Positions 21,992 to 23,840 of a DNA stretch of 23,840 bases are shown one piece after another; position 1 is the first letter of the stretch, and every line of letters begins with the position of its first letter. Made by a program: the position numbers and the translations under genes. The DNA comes from Oscillospiraceae bacterium. Its GTDB lineage: Bacteria > Bacillota > Clostridia > Oscillospirales > Acutalibacteraceae. Below the pieces are notes generated by a model. The model was not told where the DNA came from. It saw only the letters and a program-made list of their open reading frames with translations, and did not search any database. Where the stretch lies: the NCBI GenBank assembly GCA_019417045.1, contig DXWE01000012.1:1-23840 (forward strand), read 5' to 3'.

Positions 21992-22171
21992 TTAAAACAT
22001 GCTGTTCACGTTATCTACCAGCTCGCTGACGTTGTGCAGCGCTTTTCCGACATTCTTTTTAATACCTTTTTTATTATGCTGCAAATAGCCGTAGCCAACC
22101 GCACCTGCGATACTGCCCACGGCCATTCCCATGCCGATGCCCTTCAGAAATCCCATCGAATGTTTCGCCAT
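21992..22171 (-). CDS. Small YtxH-like membrane protein
   Basis: This 59-residue protein has a glycine-rich hydrophobic segment (about 7-30: GFLKGIGMGMAVGSIAGAVG) followed by a basic stretch (HNKKGIKKN) and an amphipathic helix (VGKALHNVSELVDNVNSMF). The layout matches YtxH-like or gas-vesicle-like small membrane proteins of Firmicutes, which have no firm function. AAAAGGAG is 9 bases upstream of the start. It is cotranscribed with rubredoxin, whose ribosome-binding site overlaps its stop codon. It is too short for many gene callers. Confidence 0.8.
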   Translation of the reverse strand: MAKHSMGFLKGIGMGMAVGSIAGAVGYGYLQHNKKGIKKNVGKALHNVSELVDNVNSMF

Positions 22172-22315
22172 GCTGACTCACTCCTTTTGTGAAGAATTTG
22201 CTTTCGCACTACTATTTTCCCTCAAGCGCGCAGGAAAAACCCCGCAGGTTGCTGGAAACACAGGAAAAAGGTAGCGGCTATTGCGCGTGGCCGCAAAATA
22301 TTTGTGAACAAATTA

Positions 22316-22344
22316 TTGACAAATTTTGACGCAGCCATTAAAAT
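22316..22344 (+). promoter_or_regulatory. Promoter of the purine permease
   Basis: TTGACA (22316-22321) and TAAAAT (22339-22344) are separated by 17 bases. The predicted start near 22351 leaves only about 40 bases of leader, too short for a purine riboswitch. Confidence 0.8.
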
Positions 22345-22390
22345 TGTATTGTCATGCTTGTCCCATATATTATTTAGGAGGGTTCTCTGT

Positions 22391-23773
22391 ATGAACAAAC
22401 TGTTCAAACTGCAGGAACACGGCACCAATGTCCGCACCGAGATCATCGCGGGCATCACCACCTTCCTGGCCATGGCGTACATACTGGCGGTCAATCCCAG
22501 CATGCTCGCCGACGCCGGGATGAACCAGGGTGCCGTCTTCACCGCGACCGCCGTGTCCGCCGCCTTTGCGTCGATCATCATGGGCGTGTTCGCGAACTAT
22601 CCGGTGGCGCTGGCATCCGGCATGGGCCTGAACGCGTACTTCTCGTACAGCGTGTGCAGCTCGCTGGCGGAGGCCGGGATCCAGGATCCGTGGAAGATCG
22701 CGCTGACCGCGATCCTGGTGGAGGGGATCATCTTCATCCTAATCTCCCTCTTCAAGTTCCGCGAGACGCTCGTGAACTCGGTGCCCGCCAATCTGAAGTA
22801 CGGTATCTCGACCGGTATCGGCCTGTTCATCGTCCTGGTCGGGCTGGAGGGCGCCGACATCTCCATCGACGAATCCTCCACGCTGGTGACGCTCGGCAAT
22901 ACGCTCTCCCCGCAGGTCGTGCTCGCGCTGGTCGGCCTGATCGTGATCGCCATCATGTGGCACTTCAACATCAAGGGCTCCATCCTGTGGGGCATCCTCA
23001 TCACCTGGGTGCTCGGTATCATTGCCCAGCTGGGTGGCTGGTATGTGGTGGACGCCGCCAATGGGGCGCCCTCGCTGATCCCCGATTTCAGCCAGGGTGC
23101 GGCCGCGCTGCTGCCGCCCTCCCTGGAGCCGACCTTCTTCAAGTTCGACTTCTCCTATGTGGCGCAGAATTTCCTGAACTTTGCGATCATCACCTTCTCG
23201 TTCCTGTTTGTCGACCTGTTTGACACGGTCGGCACCCTGATCGGCGTGGCGGACCAGGGCAACCTGCTCGATAAGGACGGCAAGCTGCCCCGCGTGGGCC
23301 GTGCGCTGCTGTCCGATGCGATCGGCACGGTGGCCGGCTCCATGCTCGGCACCTCGACCGTGACGAGCTATGTGGAGAGTACCGCGGGCGTGGCTGTCGG
23401 CGGCCGCACGGGCCTGACCGCCATCACCACGGCGGTGATGTTCCTGCTGGCGCTGTTCTTCTCCCCGATTTTCCTCGCCATCCCCGGCTTTGCCACCACG
23501 CCGGCGCTTGTGTTTGTGGGATTGATGATGATGAAATCCGTCACCAAGATGAAATTCGAAGGCGACATTGCGGACGTGCTCGGTGGGTTCCTCGCCATCA
23601 TCATGATGCCCTTCACCTATTCCATCGCGAACGGCATCATGTTCGGCATGCTCGCCTGGGTTATCCTGAAGGTGTGCACCGGCAAGATCAAGCAGGTTCA
23701 TCCGGTTATGTGGGTGTGCTTTGTCCTGTTCCTGCTCAAGATCCTGCTGCCTCTGTTCCAGAAACTGGTATAA
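22391..23773 (+). CDS. NCS2/AzgA-type purine (guanine/hypoxanthine/adenine) permease
   Basis: This is a 460-residue membrane permease of the AzgA-like branch of the NCS2 family (PbuG/PbuO type, COG2252), with about 12-14 membrane segments. The opening RTEIIAGITTFLAMAYI and NPSMLADAGM are diagnostic, followed by FANYPVALASGMGLNAYF, FLFVDLFDTVGTLIGVA and GTSTVTSYVESTAGVAVGGR, which carry the substrate-site residues. It imports purine bases with protons. The ATG at 22391 is chosen because AGGAGG is upstream and the promoter at 22316-22344 lies inside the longer frame that starts at 22304. The coding end overlaps the terminal inverted repeat at 23767. Confidence 0.94.
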   Translation: MNKLFKLQEHGTNVRTEIIAGITTFLAMAYILAVNPSMLADAGMNQGAVFTATAVSAAFASIIMGVFANYPVALASGMGLNAYFSYSVCSSLAEAGIQDPWKIALTAILVEGIIFILISLFKFRETLVNSVPANLKYGISTGIGLFIVLVGLEGADISIDESSTLVTLGNTLSPQVVLALVGLIVIAIMWHFNIKGSILWGILITWVLGIIAQLGGWYVVDAANGAPSLIPDFSQGAAALLPPSLEPTFFKFDFSYVAQNFLNFAIITFSFLFVDLFDTVGTLIGVADQGNLLDKDGKLPRVGRALLSDAIGTVAGSMLGTSTVTSYVESTAGVAVGGRTGLTAITTAVMFLLALFFSPIFLAIPGFATTPALVFVGLMMMKSVTKMKFEGDIADVLGGFLAIIMMPFTYSIANGIMFGMLAWVILKVCTGKIKQVHPVMWVCFVLFLLKILLPLFQKLV

Positions 23774-23840
23774 CTTTTCCACGCATACAAGAGGCGCGAG
23801 CGGCTGCTCGCGCCTCTTGTATGCGTGGAAAAGTTATACC
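23767..23840. repeat. Perfect 35-base inverted repeat at the contig end, terminator core plus probable fold-back
   Basis: Bases 23767-23801 are the exact reverse complement of 23806-23840, with a GGCT loop. The inner part (AAGAGGCGCGAGC with its partner) is a plausible intrinsic terminator for the permease. The outer part repeats the last codon and stop codon of the permease in reverse, and the palindrome stops exactly at the last base of the window. This looks like an assembly that turned back on itself at the terminator hairpin. Confidence 0.9.

Noticed and set aside
22172..22390. Purine riboswitch before the purine permease
   Set aside because: The promoter at 22316-22344 leaves about 40 bases of leader, and no conserved purine aptamer core is seen.
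23767..23840. End of a transposon or a telomere-like hairpin
   Set aside because: No transposase or target duplication is present, and one arm contains the permease stop codon, which fits an assembly fold-back better.

Overview
The window looks like one contig of a Gram-positive anaerobe of the class Clostridia, probably of the Oscillospiraceae/Ruminococcaceae type. The evidence is GC-rich coding DNA, strong AGGAGG ribosome-binding sites, TTGACA/TATAAT-type promoters, lipoproteins, a sortase-type NPDTG surface anchor, rubredoxin and DegV. I cannot name the genus. The left edge carries an rRNA operon promoter and leader reading out of the window. The right edge is a perfect 35-base inverted repeat that is probably an assembly end. 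The sequence is therefore probably a whole draft contig.

Positions 356-17345 form a single catabolic locus. A LacI-family regulator (469-1473) is followed by a likely operon on the + strand. Its genes are a GH172/DUF2961 furanosidase, a cell-wall-anchored multi-CBM protein with a 1255-base perfect internal duplication, a membrane-anchored CBM/Ig protein, a sugar-binding lipoprotein, two ABC permeases, an L-fucose/D-arabinose isomerase (FucI), a ribulose-phosphate/allulose-phosphate 3-epimerase, a large lipoprotein with a glycosidase-like core, and a ribokinase-family kinase. Two LacI-type palindromes (395-408 and 1511-1532) mark the regulator promoter and the operon start. A hairpin at 17356-17389 closes the operon.

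My main hypothesis is that the locus captures and degrades a D-arabinofuranose-containing glycan. Surface CBM proteins would bind it, the extracellular lipoprotein would cut it, and the ABC system would import oligosaccharides. Cytoplasmic GH172 would release D-arabinose, FucI would make D-ribulose, the kinase D-ribulose-5-P, and the epimerase D-xylulose-5-P. No fuculokinase, fuculose-phosphate aldolase or lactaldehyde reductase is present, which argues against L-fucose. Difructose anhydride or altrose/allulose use are the main alternatives.

From 17390 to the end the genes look like ordinary chromosome. On the minus strand are a DegV fatty-acid-binding protein, a GH13 cyclomaltodextrinase/neopullulanase-like enzyme and a prephenate dehydrogenase (the last two a likely operon). 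Divergent from these is acyl carrier protein on the + strand. Convergent with acpP is a two-gene minus-strand unit of small genes, a YtxH-like 59-residue membrane protein and a 52-residue rubredoxin, separated from acpP by a strong bidirectional terminator. Last is a NCS2/AzgA-type purine permease with its own near-consensus promoter.
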